Assembly: GCA_027886185.1 (NCBI GenBank)
Contig: WOAB01000506.1
Location: 1,116,001-1,180,000 of the forward strand
Reading direction: 5' to 3'
Length of the DNA stretch: 64,000 nt
Source: Rheum nobile
Taxonomy: Eukaryota; Streptophyta; Magnoliopsida; Caryophyllales; Polygonaceae
Positions within the stretch are counted from its first letter, which is position 1. Each line of letters begins with the position of its first letter. This document shows positions 31,956 to 42,385 of this stretch, one piece after another. Below the pieces are notes generated by a model. It made no database searches and was not told the origin of the DNA. It worked only from the letters and a program-made list of their open reading frames with translations. Position numbers and translations under genes: made by a program.

Positions 31956-34939
31956 TCATTCATTACATAAATCGACTGTTTCGACCTTCTTCTTTCGTTT
32001 TGGCTTATTTTCGTCCTTGTCTTGTTCATACTCCAACGAACGATCTAATAGCCATTGATCTACGTAATCACCCGCAGACGGGTCATGATGATACAACCAC
32101 CCCGAGTAAATAGGAGGCAAGGGCAAAGTTTTGGCCAGCCCAATCTACATGAAAATCAATGCATCATACATATGTTTTAACACAAGATAGTATAAACAGA
32201 TGTTTTAACACAAGATAGTATAAACATATGTTTTAACACAAGATTGTATTAACGTACCGCAATAAAATGTTGCTCGTTCTCGACATGGAAAATGCATACC
32301 GTCTTCAGATTCTCCCCAATCGATGCTTCGTTTGTCTTCCCCCTAATAAGCAGGTATGTCATCCCCACGCCACGACCGACGGTAACGAACACACATGTGA
32401 ATGCCGTTGCCACCAAACATCCCATATCCGGGAGCTCTAACCACGTCTCCAGTGGGGCCGGCCTGTTCGGCGAAGGAAACCAATCAAGCTTCGCCTCCAT
32501 TGCCTCAAGTGTCATCGTAGACACCCAAAGTGGCGCGAGTAGCTCATACTCTTTTCTCAACGTAGCGATCATGGTACGTCGAACAAATTCCCACTTATCT
32601 TGCCCTAAGCCCAGACCATGCGCAATGGCTCTGTACCCGCAGTTTCCATCACCCACTATCTCATACCATCCTCCAAAGTGTGGTCTCATACACTTGGGGA
32701 ACTGTGAAAGATATCGCCACGGGTTCTTGATCAATGACGTGGCACCACACGGTAAGGGTAGGCCCGTCTTCGGTGGTCTTCCTTTTTGCTTTTTCGGAGG
32801 TGTGCCGTCCATCTGTTGGTCAATGTGCTCCCATGATGAGGGTTGTCTTTTGGTGGCAAAGTTCAGAGCTCCTTGAGACCGACCCTTATGCCTGACTTTG
32901 GCTGGCTCTTCCAGAGTAGTCTGCTCTGGATGTGCTATACTTCTAAGTGTACAGACTGCTCTTTGTTGAATCTCCACTGGCAATGTGGGGAAGACGCTTC
33001 GGGCAAATTCGTCAAGCAAAGATCTATTCACGTTGCGTGTGCAGAATTCTTCCTCTTCTGATGTCTTCACTTCTGACAAGGTCAGTTGCCTCCAGAACGG
33101 ATGCAACGAGCTAGGTTCAATTGGGGTCTCGCTCCGAACATTTTGCGCCATGTCATGAACGCAAGGCAAGCCATCTCTGACCCTCATCTGGCATCTGCAT
33201 ATAGTGCTCCACACTGGAGCTTCTCCTTTCCTGTATTCCTCAATCAAACGAGCTAGTGCAACCGCAGACACCTTGAAGTGCAGCTTACGAAAAAGATGTG
33301 CGTCTGTTAGCAGCGTATATCTCTTCCCAATGCTCTCATTCAATGCCCCCCGAATCTCAGTAATATGACTGCGCAATCGTGTATCATATTGATCGAACAC
33401 AGTGCAAAGGTTGCCATCGTTACTTGTGAAGAAGCTTTTCAGACTGGAATGGGCCCCTTCAACCCTGTATTACAATCAAGAATCCGAAAATTTGTTTGAT
33501 TGTTGTAAAGGTCTAACTAAGTTCAAATAACTAGCTAAATTTAGATAAACCATTGATGCACATACCTGTTAGTGGTGGTAGTACCGAGCGTGAACATTGT
33601 ATCTGTCCATACAGAGACGATTCTTTCCTTGTAGGGGTCAAGCCAGTTTTTTTGTAGGTACTGAACACATTTTGGAGCTTTCTTCCAATCACACTTCAGC
33701 TTCCAGAGTGATCTTTCGTACCCTTGTATGGTCGTTTCCTTGAAGAGCTTCATGCAGTCGTTGGAAAACGTTGTGCCCCTAAACTTGCCCATGGCCTTCT
33801 TCCCGAAGTCTTCAATATTCTTTCTCACATGCCGCCTACATAGGAGGAATTTTGCTTCTGGAAACTGCTTCTCTAATGCGTTCATCAACGCCTTCTCCCG
33901 ATCAGTGACCGCACATGTGGGTGCTCGTTGCACCTTGGCAAACATCTTAGCAAGTTGCTCTATGGCCCATTTGTAACTGTCTTCGTCCTCCTTCTCCAGA
34001 AATGCCCCGGCAATATTGTAGTTTTTCCAAACTGATGTGATGCCGACAATTTCAAGGAAGGGCAAATTGTAGCTGCACACATAATCATATATAAAATACA
34101 ATGGCGTCCTAACCTTGACATGAACAAATGAAGAGTATAATTCATATGTTTGTTACTAACCAGTTAGTTGCATATGTAGAGTCCAGCAGCACAATGTACG
34201 GAAATGCCTTCAGCAACCGCAACTGATCCTGGCTTGCAAAGAAGATATCCGTTATCTTGTTGGTCTCCTTGTTGCATCTATACTCCATGAAGTACCCCTT
34301 CTCATTGCACTCATAGAAGAACTGTTGTACAACTGTTCTTCCTTCCATGCCCTTTTTTCTTATCTCGTGCATGATGTTGTATACTTGCTTCCTCTTGGTC
34401 AAATTTCCAGGGGACGACTGGATTGTAGTATGAATCTTCTGAGGCTTGCAATGATTGACCGTCATCACCCTTATAATCTCCTTCTCTTCAGCAGTTGGTC
34501 GCCCAGCTAATGCACTACCATACAAATTGTCTCTTATGACATGGTTGTGAGTTCCATGTTGTACAGTGATCCTCCACAATCCCTTCGGCCTTTCTTTCAG
34601 CCTCAACATGAAGGGACACCCACATTTCTTCGACCTTGTGATGTCTCTCACTTGGTCAGCTCCTTTAGGGACGTTTTGTCCATGCCTATCACACGGTAAC
34701 CAAGTCCCCCCGAGGGTCGAAGGGGTGAAAGCTTTATTCCTCCACTTTTTGATGCAGAATTGCTGATTCATAGCAATCTCCCGCGCCCACAAAAAGGCTT
34801 CTTCTCTAGACTCCCAGATTTGATCAAATGTGAAGAACCTTGAATAATCAGCCGAGACGTACACATCCTCCTCCGGTAGTACACTGAACTGAGGCTGTGT
34901 GTGTAGGGATGGGAAGCACAGCTGTGGGGTAGCATGAGA
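31956..34939 (-). CDS. FAR1/MULE-type DDE transposase fused to an OTU cysteine-protease domain
   Basis: Exons: 34939(open)-34161, 34072-33566, 33464-32258 and 32144-31956, with consistent phases and GT-AG borders; 893 codons follow the in-frame TGA at 34940-34942. Counting from that TGA: a FAR1-like zinc domain (WLPCDRHG, KKCGCPF, VQHGTHNH, about 60-140); DDE residues D253 (IVLLDSTY), D317 (AVTDREKAL) and E431 (NRVEGAHSSLK); a SWIM-like CxC..CxH at 518-532; an AT-hook-like KGRPPKTG near 657; an OTU domain about 685-835 with Cys704 (GDGNCGYRA) and His828 (NEQHFIAV); and a basic tail (KPKRKKKVE). The DDE triad and the OTU Cys/His are all present. The start is unclear: the TGA may be a disabling mutation or lie outside the true first exon. 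Confidence 0.85.
32160..32246. repeat. 31-bp tandem repeat in the last transposase intron
   Basis: TATGTTTTAACACAAGATAG-type units repeat about 2.7 times within the intron between 32145 and 32257. Confidence 0.85.
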
Positions 34940-35014
34940 TCAAGATGCTTCTGGAGGAAACGGTATCCCAACATCAAATGATGGTATATCAATAACTGGT
35001 TGAGGCGTGTTTCA

Positions 35015-35098
35015 ATCCTGCAGTTTGAGGTCCTTAATGCTAGTGGTTGAGGTCTTTAATGCTAGTGGTTGAGGTCTTTAATTCTTGTGGTTGTGATC
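35015..35098. repeat. 27-28-bp tandem repeat between divergent MULE genes
   Basis: GGTTGAGGTCTTTAATGCTA-type units repeat three times between the transposase 5' region and the GRF promoter. Confidence 0.8.
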
Positions 35099-35130
35099 TT
35101 TAATTACTACAGTTGTATATATCATTTCAC

Positions 35131-35137
35131 TATATAA
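35131..35137 (+). promoter_or_regulatory. TATA box of the GRF zinc-finger gene
   Basis: TATATAA lies about 30 bp before a likely start in TTGTTCACTACAACAC. A leader intron fits GTGG|GTAAGC (35205) to TTTGTAG|G (35275), before the ATG at 35299. Confidence 0.55.
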
Positions 35138-35298
35138 GAGGCATTAGGGTTGTTTGTTCACTACAACACTTCCAACACAAGCGGGATTGAAGATTCATTT
35201 GTGGGTAAGCTTCTTCTTCCAGTTTCTTTCGATTTAGTAACCCTAATTGGCCTTTTCATATTAATGGATTTGTAGGAAACCAAGCACTATATCAAATA

Positions 35299-35646
35299 AT
35301 GACATCTTCATCCGAATCATCATCAAACCTAAATAGGCACCATCAACAAATAAGTGCTCCACAATGCGAGTGTAATTTGAAAACCATTGTCCGTACTTGG
35401 GATTTGCAGTGGAACTACGGAAGGAGGTATTGGGGATGCCCAAGACTAGGGTGTTTATACAGGAATTGGATTGATCCTGTGTACGAGGAGAGGGCACACG
35501 CGGTTATTCGACAACAATGGCGGGAAAAACAAGATCTTATTAAGGAGAATCAAGATGTTGTTAAGCAAGAACTTTTACAAGATATGGATAAGATGCGTAG
35601 GTATAACCTCAATCTATATAATGATGTACATCATATAATGCCTTGA
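35299..35646 (+). CDS. Small GRF-type zinc-finger protein inside the MULE
   Basis: A 115-aa single-exon coding frame. Residues about 22-58 form a GRF zinc finger: CECNLKTIVRTW, GRRYWGCP, CLYRNWIDP; the Cys spacing and the GRRYWGCP core match the family. The C-terminal half is a charged helix (EENQ/KQELLQDMDKMRR-type) likely to form a coiled coil. GRF fingers bind single-stranded nucleic acid in several DNA-repair and RNA enzymes, and stand-alone small GRF proteins are common in plant genomes. It has its own promoter and lies within the right half of the element, so it is probably part of it. Role unknown. Confidence 0.75.
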   Translation: MTSSSESSSNLNRHHQQISAPQCECNLKTIVRTWDLQWNYGRRYWGCPRLGCLYRNWIDPVYEERAHAVIRQQWREKQDLIKENQDVVKQELLQDMDKMRRYNLNLYNDVHHIMP

Positions 35647-36119
35647 TGTCGTATCTTTTGTGTAATGTTGTTTACGTACTATCAACCTTTGTAGGGAGCA
35701 AGCAATTTTATCAAAGCAGAGACATGATATGTCGCGAAGTTTTACAAGAGACTATCCTAATTTTTTCAAACGCAACTAGGCGATGTCATTTATTTTGTGC
35801 TAGGTTTTCTAAGTTTATGAAGAACTTGTATTATTTCTTGTATTGTGAGCTAAATGTGATTGTATTCATCCAACGTAATGAACAATTCTATTCTATCTTC
35901 TATGTTGATTATTTTGGGGTGTTTTTTGTAGGATTTTAGATAAACAAATAAATACTACAAATAAACAATAATATGATACAACATTCATACATGTAACATT
36001 ATAATATGTATAAAATAAATAATAATTTAACATTGAACAACAAATAAATACCACAAAATATACAATAATATGACATACACAAATACCCTAAACCCTATAA
36101 CCATTCTAAACCCTATTGA

Positions 36120-36272
36120 CTAATCCACACGTAACGTGTGGGTACAAATCACACGTAACGTGTGAAATGGTCCCACACGTAACGTGTGGAGCACTGTCAT
36201 ACGTAACGTGTGGTTTGTACCCTCACGTTACGTGCGAGCCTATGCGCCAAACGGCAAAATGCCTATGCGCCG
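36120..36272. repeat. Right terminal inverted repeat of the MULE with ACGT palindromes
   Basis: Five CACACGTAACGTGTG-type motifs, one altered (CATACGTAACGTGTG), precede GAGCCTATGCGCC and GCCTATGCGCCG. Reversed, this matches 28224-28410. Confidence 0.85.
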
Positions 36273-36295
36273 AAAAGTAATCGTGTTGTTAAATT

Positions 36296-36640
36296 CTTTC
36301 ATGAGAGGCCCAATTTACTCACGAATATGCTGCACGGGCTCCTTTTATCTGAAATTGCATGCATGACCTCCTGTCCGAATGTCTGAATGCCGAGCGACTC
36401 CTTCCCGCGCGACCCCTTATATCAGACCACTGTTCCGAATTAATTAACCCAATTAACAACAACAAAAACTATTAGATAATATATTTTGGAAACGTTTTTT
36501 TTCTTTAACAAAAAACCCAAGTTATTTATTTATTTTTGTTAAATTTGTTTTAGAGTCATAGACTCATAGTCATATATAATATTACGAATTGAATATGGTT
36601 GATTAAAAAGAAGCTTGGAGTATACAAGAAAAATACTAAT
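36296..36640. other. Region right of the MULE
   Basis: AT-rich, no gene recognised. Confidence 0.4.
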
Positions 36641-37400
36641 AATTTAAAGCACCCTAATTGTTTAACAATATTTTGAAAGTATCTTTTTTAGGGACCCAAA
36701 GGCATTTTGGAAGTGTGTTTTTTAGGGACGGTTGTTTAACAATATTTTCTCTCTAAGGACAGTTGGAAATTGTCTCTTTAGGGATAATTGAAAACTGTCC
36801 TCATATGCTTCTTGAAGTGCCTCTTTAGGGACAGTTGTCCCCAAAGGCATTTTGGAAGTATATTTTTTAGGAACAGTTGTTTAATAATACTTTCTCTCTA
36901 TGGACAGTTGGAAATTGTCTCTTTAGGGACAGTTTTCAACTGTCCCCATATGTTTCTTAAAGTGTCTCTTTAAGGACAGTTGTCCCCAAATGCATTTTGG
37001 AAGTGTCTTTTTTTAGGGATAGTTGTTTAACAATATTTTCTCTCTAGGGACAGTTGGAAATTGTCTATTTAGGGAGATGCGTTTCTGAAGTGTCTCTTTA
37101 GGGACAATTGCCCGCAAAGACATTTTAGTAGTGTCTTTTTTAGGGACAGTTGTTTAACAATACTTTCTCTTTAGGGACACTTGGAAATTGTTTCTTTAGG
37201 GACAGTTTCCAACTGTCCCCATATGCTTCTTGAAGTGTCTCTTTTAAGGACAGTGTGGGAAAATGTCCCCATATGCTTTTTGAAGCGTCTCTTTAGGGAC
37301 AGATGTCCCCAAAAGTATTTTGAAAGTGTCTTTTTTAGGGACAGTTGTTTAACAATATTTTCTCTCTAGAGACAGTCCCAGAATTAAGTTAGCCTTGAAT
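36640..37400. repeat. Tandem palindrome-rich repeats (TTTAGGGACAGTT family)
   Basis: GGGACAGTTGTTTAACAATA-type blocks recur near 36724, 36868, 37016, 37143 and 37336. Between them lie TTTAGGGACAGTT and its partner AACTGTCCC in both orientations, for example GGGACAGTTTCCAACTGTCCC-like hairpins. Arrays like this are seen in subterminal regions of plant CACTA transposons, but I find no CACTA terminus, so assignment is open. Confidence 0.65.
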
Positions 37401-37477
37401 TAATATTTGAGTTACAAGAAGCATATGGGGACAAAAACACCCCATATCCTTTGTTTTTTACTAATTTATGAGAATAC

Positions 37478-37807
37478 CTGACTGTAGTTTCTCAATGTCA
37501 CACATGCTTTATATATCTCTTGCTGCATTGACATACCAAAAGGGAGATTTAACCAGCCCCTTGTACAAGTCCAATCCATTACATCATGCTTAGCAGCCTG
37601 TGTCGCATTACTGATGGTATGAACAAGGATTCCTTGCAAGGGATCAAGCCTATCGTAGCAGGTATCACATACTCTCTGAGGGTTCCTCTCCCTAAACTTA
37701 GCAGGAAGCAAACATCTTCCTTTGGAGCATGCTCTGCAAAGTATCCCCCCACAAAACCGACAGTGATGTCTACCACGAGTAAGGGCTGTATATCCAATTA
37801 TACATTT
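37478..37807 (-). pseudogene. Orphan exon of a FYVE/SYLF-domain gene (CFS1-like)
   Basis: A 110-codon exon with clean borders (TTTTAG|AAATG at 37807 and GTCAG|GTATTC at 37478). It encodes a FYVE zinc finger (RHHCRFCGGILCRACSKGR, CDTCYDRLDP) and then GWLNLPFGMSMQQEIYKA, the start of the region leading to a SYLF domain. Plant proteins of this type are endosomal, phosphoinositide-binding (for example CFS1). No neighbouring exon is present: the LYR gene begins 46 bp upstream, and downstream are TTTAGGGACAGTT repeats and the MULE. It is a gene fragment, by capture or by transposon erosion. Confidence 0.8.
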
Positions 37808-37853
37808 CTAAAATTCCCATTGAGACAAAAACACAAACACTTGGTGCGCATCA

Positions 37854-38216
37854 CTAACCACGGCATATCTCCTTAAACCTCCCAGCAGCAGATTCCTCAA
37901 CCGAATACTGCGAATTTCAGAAAAGAACTCAATATGGCATATCAACAAACCATCAAATGAATCAATTTGACTAAACAAAAATAAAACAAAATTGAGCGCA
38001 CACCAAATGAGATAGAGCAAAGCAGCAAACCTTCTGGAGAACCCAAACACAATGCTTGTAAGTCCTGGACAAAAGCTCCTGGAGGTCACCAGCTTCGATT
38101 TCTCTGTAGTTAACGAATTTCTCGCGAGCGTATTTGGAGTAATAAGGCCGGGTGTCCCTGAGGAGTTTCCTGATCAACCTCAAAACCTCCCCGTAAGCTC
38201 TCACTGCTTTCTCCAT
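37854..38216 (-). CDS. LYR-motif (Complex1_LYR) mitochondrial protein, At3g19508-like
   Basis: Two exons, 38216-38031 (62 codons) and 37907-37854 (17 codons and stop), phase 0, GT-AG; 79 aa. The sequence MEKAVRAYGEVLRLIR then RPYYSKYAREKFVNYRE is the LYR domain: L-R after the first helix, then the conserved Y..YAR..F. The tail, YSVEESAAGRFKEICRG, is split onto exon 2 as in homologues. LYR proteins are small mitochondrial matrix proteins that bind acyl-ACP and help assemble respiratory complexes or Fe-S proteins. The gene looks intact. The orphan FYVE exon lies 46 bp after its stop on the same strand. Confidence 0.88.
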
Positions 38217-38682
38217 CTCTCCCTCTCTTCACAAAAATCACGAAGACGGAAACTCGGAATTGGGAAACTTCATCGCGCGCATTTGTGGATGGTGAACTAG
38301 GGGGTCAAGCGGCTGTTAAACATAATTTACGTTCCAAACCTACTATTCCATCCAAAGGGTCATATACCCTAAGGTCGGTTTTGTCATGCCGTTACAACTC
38401 TGCAATGTAAAGATTGGGTTGTGTTCTCGATCAATATTTTACAAATAATTGACGGCCCCTGTTATCAAGGATTTGACGGTCCAATGTCTATCGGATTTGT
38501 GCCTTTCTCCACCAAGCACACCTATGACTTCCTGCGTACAAAGGGCACATCACGGTGTTGGGGATCTTTCTTATAAAAGAGCCTCAATATTCCAACATAT
38601 TCTTTCACATTATTCCCATCCTCTTTCTATTTTTCTCGTTGTCCAAGCATGCGTACAAAGTGGCAGTCAATAAACAATGATT
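38217..38682. other. Upstream region of the LYR gene
   Basis: Leader and promoter region without a clear TATA box. The right part reaches the edge of the copia fragment. Confidence 0.4.
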
Positions 38683-40335
38683 TCAATACTGAATAGGAAC
38701 CTTAGATTGAAAGAGCAAGGCCCAAATTGTCTCAAGCAAATGTTTGTGCTTTCTTTCTATCACACCATTCTGCTGAGGAGTATGCGCACAAGAAGTTTGA
38801 TGAACAATCCTCATAGAAGAGAAGAACTGAATGCTATGATGGCTCATTCCTAGCTCAAGAGCATTGTCAGACCTCACAATCTTGACCTTTGTACCAAACT
38901 GAGTTTGAACCAATTGAATAAAAGACTGCAACAGAGAGAATGCAGTGCCTTTTGTCTTCATAAGGTGTGTCCAAGTGATACATGTAAAATCATCAACAAT
39001 AATAAAAAAAATATTGATGACCATCATGAGTGACTGTCTTGAATGGACCCCAAGTATCAACATGAAGGAGCTCTAAAGCATAAGAAGTAGATATACTACT
39101 CTCAGGAAAAGACTCCCTTTGTAATCTAGCTTTATCACAAATGTCACAAGAAGCAATTACATCAGCATTACAATCAAAATGTACAATAGTTTTGAGCTTA
39201 TGAAATGGTAAATGACCAAGTCTATTGTGCCAAAGTAATATATCTTTGGACTTAGAAAAACAAGCAGAACTTCATCAATAGGAGGAGCAACAATGTGTGT
39301 GTCAGGGAACACATAAAGTCTGTTATGCATTCTACCAAGCAACAAAGGATTCCTCAAGGTTGGACCATGCAGCCAACACGAAGAAGCATCAAAAGAGGCA
39401 ACACAATTCAATTGAAATGCAAGCTTGCTAACTGACAGTAAACTAAACTTGAAATGTGGAACATAGAGAACATCCTGTAGAATAATAGATTCTGATAGCT
39501 TGACAGTACCAAAGAGCTTCATATCAAGAACCAGGCCATTGGGCATAGAGATATGAATAGGTGTTGACAAAGGCCTCATTTCAGAGAAAAGGTCCATATT
39601 GAAAGTCATGTGATCACTGGCTCTAGTGTCTATAATCCAAGCATTGGTGGAAAATAAAGAACACAAGGAATTGAGAGAAATGTAGAGATAATGAATACCA
39701 ACAAGGTGAGCCATAGATGAACTAGTAGAAGTCTTTTGTAATAGAGTCAGAAGCTGAGCATATTGATTAGGAGTCAAGCTCGGAGTTGCAACAGAGGATC
39801 CAGTAGATGAGTCAGCAGAAGATCCAGATTCAATGTCAGCAACAGAATGTGCCTAAGAAGACCTTGAATTCATTGGAAAGCCATGAATCTTGAAGTAGCA
39901 TTCAATTGAATGACCTGATCGTTTGCAGTGAGTACAAAAATAGGTTTTATTGCCTTTAGAAGCAACAAAAAAACCAGTGGAAGGTTTCTCAGAAGAAACA
40001 CTAGAATTGACAGTTGAATTAGATTGAACATTCATGGAAAAAGAATCAAGAAGCAAGTGAGAAGCAAAGTGAATTTATCTTTGACGTTCTTGCTGAAGGA
40101 GAATGGAGTAAGCTTGATCGATTGATGGAGAAGGATTCATCATAAGCAAATTACCTCGGACAGTAGAGAATGAATCACTGAGCTCCATGAGAAACTGCAA
40201 AAGACGTTGTTCATCACGATCCTTGCGATAAGCATCAACAATACCACAAGCACAAGCAGGAGAATTCCTCAGGGAATTTTTTTCATCCCACAAACTTTTG
40301 ATACGATTGAAATAACCAGCAATATTGTTGGAAGA
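38683..40335 (-). pseudogene. Copia fragment A: gag, protease and integrase only
   Basis: In element order from 40335: gag (LRNSPACACG, LLQFLMELSDSFSTVRGNLL), zinc knuckle (CTHCKRSGHSIECY), protease-like (WIIDTRASDHMT, where the usual DTGA/DSGA is DTRA) and integrase pieces (VDDFTCITW, RSDNALEL, PQQNGVIERKHKH). Several frameshifts and stops break it, and it ends inside integrase. No reverse transcriptase, RNase H or LTR is seen. Confidence 0.8.
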
Positions 40336-40344
40336 TTGAGTGAT

Positions 40345-42385
40345 GTTTCAGATTTGTTTAGCCACCGCAAACTTTAGAACCATTAAACTCACACAAGAAA
40401 GTTTTCCAATTTGGAAAACCCAAATATCCCCTTACTTGAGAGCTCAATGTCTTTTCTCTTATGTCGATGGTAGCGAACCATGCCCGCCAGCCCTCGTCCA
40501 AGGTGCACCGAACCCTGAGCATGCTGCCTGGCTTGCCAAAGACCATATAGTCATGTTTGTACTCACTGAAGGAGTTCTTGTCCATATAATGAAGTGTGAG
40601 ACCTATGTTGCCATTTGGAATTAACTTCATGAACTCTTCTCTGCTGGCTCTCATGCTCAGGTAGTTCAAGCTCGTTTACAACTTGCTTTTCTAAAAAAGG
40701 GGTCTGAGTCGGTCATTGTTACTCTTCTCAATGTCGCTGGCCAACATGTTTCTGTGTACCTTCCTGCTGGACTAGGTTCAGACTATGAGTCCATAGTCAC
40801 TTCCTTGTCCACTCAACCCACATTTCCTACCTCTTACTAGATTCACACTCACCTTCTTATTCATGAGAGTCGGCTTGCACAACAAACGAAAGCCCTTCTA
40901 CCCACCCCACCTCCCTCTACTCACATCACCAATGTATCTCCTATGGCCCACTTTACCGTTTTTTTGGCGCAGCAGAGGATTCTCTCCAAACAGAGGTCGA
41001 GGCAGCGGCCGTTCCAATGGTCGCGGTTGTGGCTTCCAACAAACCTTCACTGGCGCTCCCGACACTAGACCCACTTGCCAAGTCTGCTTGAAGCCCGGTC
41101 ACACTGCCTTGAGCTATTGGTACAGGTTTGACCAGTCCTACCAGGCGCCCCCTCCCCGTTCTCAAGCCAACCACACAGTCGCCTCTAAGCCTTGGTACCC
41201 CGACACTGCCGTTAGTCATCACTTCACCCCCGATATCAGCATTTTGCGGCTGGAGAACCCCCCTTATGGTGGCACCGAGCAATTCACTCTTGGAGACGGG
41301 TCAACTATACCCATCCACAACTATGGTTCAGCTCACCCATACTCAAAACCATGATTTTAAACTCTCTCAGATCTTGCATACTCCATCTATCTCCAAAAAA
41401 ATACTTTTTGTACATCAATTTTGCTTCCTTGAGAAGGATTCCCGGACGTAAGCTCTTCTACTCCAAGGCGCCGTTGAAGGTGACATTTATCGTTGCGGAC
41501 CACCACTGTTTCACCAGCACCACCGCAGGCTTCCTTCTCCGCCACCACCGATTTGACGGATCTCTGGCACTTGCATTCAGGTCACCCTTCAGACCGAGTT
41601 ACTTGCCTTTTTCTTTCTCAGCTTCAACTTCCCCACAAAACAGGCCCAAGCGGCCAAGACCACTTCACCAGCTTCCAAAAATAGGCCCAAGCCCACTGCA
41701 ACCTTGTCAAGCTTGTTCGTGGGCCAAAGCCCGTGCGCTGCCTCATCCACCCTCTCCCTCAAGATCCACCAAAATTCTACAACTCCTTTTTGCTGATGTA
41801 TGGGGCCTAGCCCATGAAAATTCAAAAAAAAGGAGGTTCTATTTAAATATAGTTGATGACCTTAGTAAGCTTTTCCCCATTTCTACAAAATCTGTAGTTT
41901 CTTCTATTTTTACCAAATTTACTCCTCTCGTTCAAAAACAATTTGGAACAAGTGTCATTAGTGTTCAAACGAACAATGGCACCGATTTCAAACCCCTCAA
42001 ACACTAGCAAAATAGGAGTATTGAAACATGTCATCGTCAAATTTCGACACGAGCCTTACCCTCCTAAAACAAGCATCCCTTCCCCTTTCCTTTTGGGACT
42101 TTGCCTTCGAAAAACCTCATTAACCGTCTACCCACTCCCCTTCTCCAAGACAAGTCCCCCTATGAAGTTTTATTTCACACCATGCCTGATTACAGTTCAA
42201 GTGTTTGGGTGTCTTGCCTTTCCTAATCTCCGCCCATATAACCAATACAAATTTCCTTCTGTTCCACCCGACTATTTTTCTAGCCTATAGTGGCTCTTAC
42301 AAAGGTTATGTTTGCCTAGATTAGATCAACTCTCGTTATTACGTCTCTCATGATGTCTTATTTCATGAACAATGAAACCTAGAAT
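40345..42385 (+). pseudogene. Copia fragment B: gag, protease and integrase only, opposite orientation
   Basis: In order: gag (ESFPIWKTQISPYLRAQ), zinc knuckle (CQVCLKPGHTALSYW, last Cys/His pair altered), protease-like (WYPDTAVSHHFT), integrase zinc region (LWHLHSGHPS, CQACSWAKA), integrase core (FADVWGLA, QTNNGTDF) and the C-terminal VFGCLAFPNLRPYNQYKF. Broken by multiple stops and frameshifts. It starts about 10 bp from fragment A, giving a head-to-head join near 40340. No RT or LTR is present. Confidence 0.8.

Larger units (their letters stand above)
28205..36285. mobile_element. Mutator-like element encoding a PMD protein, a transposase-OTU protein and a GRF zinc-finger protein
   Basis: Core terminal inverted repeats start CGGCGCATAGGCATTTT at 28224 and end with the inverse at 36272. 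Both continue as GGCGCATAG then CGTAACGTGAG, and then into clusters of the palindrome CACACGTAACGTGTG. A possible target duplication TTGTTAAAT(T) lies at 28195-28204 and 36286-36295, but 14-19 bp on each side then pair only weakly, so the exact ends are uncertain. The length is about 8 kb. Three gene models lie inside: PMD gene (+), transposase-OTU gene (-, tail to tail with it) and GRF gene (+, head to head with the transposase). Confidence 0.82.

Noticed and set aside
32292..32876. 194-codon plus-strand frame opposite the OTU domain
   Set aside because: Antisense shadow; the minus strand carries clear OTU motifs and splice sites.
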